Part shown: positions 6,546 through 7,391 of the stretch, piece after piece
How positions within the stretch are numbered: the stretch's first letter is position 1
How the letters are laid out: each line of letters begins with the position of its first letter
Source of the DNA: Gammaproteobacteria bacterium
Lineage (GTDB): Bacteria > Pseudomonadota > Gammaproteobacteria > GCA-001735895
Direction of reading: 5' to 3'
Assembly: GCA_003231795.1 (NCBI GenBank)
Contig: QIJI01000027.1
Coordinates: forward strand, 1-7,391
DNA: 7,391 nucleotides
Made by a program: the position numbers and the translations under genes
Notes under the pieces: model-generated
Told to the model about the DNA's origin: nothing
Databases searched by the model: none
The model's input: the letters and a program-made list of their open reading frames with translations, nothing else

Positions 6546-7319
6546 ATGAGTAACCAGTACGACAAACGAAATGTTCAGACCATGGAAATGCTTTATGGCG
6601 AGGGATACCTGTCCATGGGCGGCGACGATGAAGTTGCGAAAATTGTAAGCCTGGTGGACATCGCCGGGCTGGATGTGCTCGATATCGGTTGTGGTCTCGG
6701 CGGTGCCAGTATCACGCTTGCACGAGATCACCAGGCCCGTGTTTGCGCCATCGATATTGATGCCGGTGTGCTCGAGCGTGCGAATGAACTGGTCGGGAAA
6801 TCAAATCTGCATCAGCAGGTGCAATTGTTGCATTTCGATCCAGGGCCACTGCCTTTTGCTGATCAGTCTTACGATGTGGTTTATTTAACTGCGGTTAGTT
6901 GTCATATCGAGGACCTGGGTCCTTTTCTGGCTGAAATCAAACGAATCATCCGTCCTGGCGGCTGCCTGCTCGGCGCAGAGTGGTTCAAGGCATCGGAAAA
7001 TGATGCCTATCGTCAATGGGACGATATGTTACGTGACCGGGGATTGAACTTTTACTTTGTATCCCTGGACGGCCTCAGGCAGGCGTTCACCGAGGTGGGG
7101 TTTGATGCGGTCGCCTTGCATGATCAGTCGCGGCGCGTGGCTAACCTCGCAGCCCACTATCTGCAACGCGTCGAGGTAGAGTTGCAACAGGAGCTATTCG
7201 AGGCGCTGGGATCCGATGAATACACAGCCCTGATCGACTGGACCCGGATTCGGGCCAATGCTCTGGAGCTGGGTGGATCGGGTTATGCCCACTTCGTTGC
7301 CATTAAGCCATCAGCTTAG
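6546..7319 (+). CDS. SAM-dependent methyltransferase, phosphobase N-methyltransferase-like
   Basis: The 257-aa soluble product is a class I methyltransferase. Motif I is LDIGCGLGG (45-53), followed by acidic D70 in AIDID, D98 and the post-motif LAEIKRIIRPGG (128-139). The N-terminal MEMLYGEGYLSMGG (13-26) and the C-terminal layout, ending in GYAHFVAIKPSA, resemble phosphoethanolamine N-methyltransferases (plant/Plasmodium PMT). Aligned by eye to Plasmodium PMT, Y21 and H120 (partner of the catalytic dyad) are kept. The dyad tyrosine is M13, the phosphate-contacting Tyr is W146, and another is L167, while R165 is kept. So phosphoethanolamine is doubtful; a small amine or betaine-pathway compound is possible. 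It lacks the look of halophile sarcosine/dimethylglycine methyltransferases. No ribosome site is seen; ATG 6546 is chosen because QYDKRN directly precedes the conserved helix. Confidence 0.85.
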   Translation: MSNQYDKRNVQTMEMLYGEGYLSMGGDDEVAKIVSLVDIAGLDVLDIGCGLGGASITLARDHQARVCAIDIDAGVLERANELVGKSNLHQQVQLLHFDPGPLPFADQSYDVVYLTAVSCHIEDLGPFLAEIKRIIRPGGCLLGAEWFKASENDAYRQWDDMLRDRGLNFYFVSLDGLRQAFTEVGFDAVALHDQSRRVANLAAHYLQRVEVELQQELFEALGSDEYTALIDWTRIRANALELGGSGYAHFVAIKPSA

Positions 7320-7336
7320 GGCCTGTTCACACTAGT

Positions 7337-7391
7337 TCAATCAGGTTGCGATAATTGCTCTACCGCGCTGACAAAAGTTTCAATCTCGGAG
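7337..7391 (-). CDS. C-terminal end of a convergent gene (runs off right edge)
   Basis: On the minus strand a frame open from the edge codes for SEIETFVSAVEQLSQPD and stops at TGA (7339-7337), only 17 nt from the end of the methyltransferase gene. The amphipathic helix EIETFVSAVEQL resembles the last helix of many PLP-dependent fold-type I enzymes (class V aminotransferases, cysteine desulfurases, aldolases), but 17 residues are too few to assign a family. Intergenic spacing fits a convergent gene pair. No clear terminator separates them; only CCTG/CAGG (7322-7325, 7342-7345) could pair. Confidence 0.5.
   Translation of the reverse strand, partial: SEIETFVSAVEQLSQPD

Noticed and set aside
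6423..6731. Minus-strand frame of 102 codons across the repeat element and the start of the methyltransferase gene.
   Set aside because: Its SFPRRRES and DPRLRGED segments are the well-known spurious translation of this dispersed repeat, not a protein.

Overview
The window carries a complete heterotetrameric sarcosine oxidase operon (soxBDAG). It lies between an AT-richer toxin-antitoxin module on the left and a class I methyltransferase gene on the right, with the ends of two minus-strand genes at the window edges. Codon use, moderate-to-high GC in the sox block, ATGA gene overlaps and an inverted-repeat element of the ATTCCC-N8-GGGAAT type suggest a proteobacterium, most likely gammaproteobacterial. 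The sequence alone does not allow a genus.

Layout: (1) 1-144, minus strand: the first 48 codons of an OsmC-family protein running off the left edge. (2) 145-509: a non-coding stretch with a perfect 21-bp-arm hairpin (258-304), a GC-rich palindrome (439-451) and a probable promoter/operator with spaced GTATT repeats (454-490). (3) 510-1090: a vapB/vapC-type antitoxin-toxin pair with a 4-bp ATGA overlap. (4) 1091-1286: an intergenic leader with several inverted repeats, including a possible three-way junction just before soxB. (5) 1287-6416: soxB, soxD, soxA and soxG, tightly spaced or overlapping and certainly one operon. (6) 6417-6545: a paired inverted-repeat element and a possible promoter. 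(7) 6546-7319: a methyltransferase related to phosphobase (phosphoethanolamine) N-methyltransferases. (8) 7337-7391, minus strand: the last 17 codons of a convergent gene.

The four sox products build one enzyme. SoxB holds FAD and the covalent FMN, SoxD carries zinc, SoxA binds NAD+ and has a GcvT-like folate domain, and SoxG is the small gamma subunit. Together they oxidatively demethylate sarcosine to glycine and H2O2 and pass the one-carbon unit to tetrahydrofolate, the last step of glycine betaine/choline or creatine breakdown. No glyA or other folate gene lies directly upstream or downstream, unlike many sox operons. The neighbouring methyltransferase could act on a related methylated amine, but it has its own intergenic region and lacks several residues expected of true phosphoethanolamine methyltransferases, so its substrate is open.

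The core of the window is well-known metabolism. I found no convincing new system. The points most worth a second look are the methyltransferase with an altered pocket, the perfect hairpin at 258-304, and the possible structured leader of soxB.
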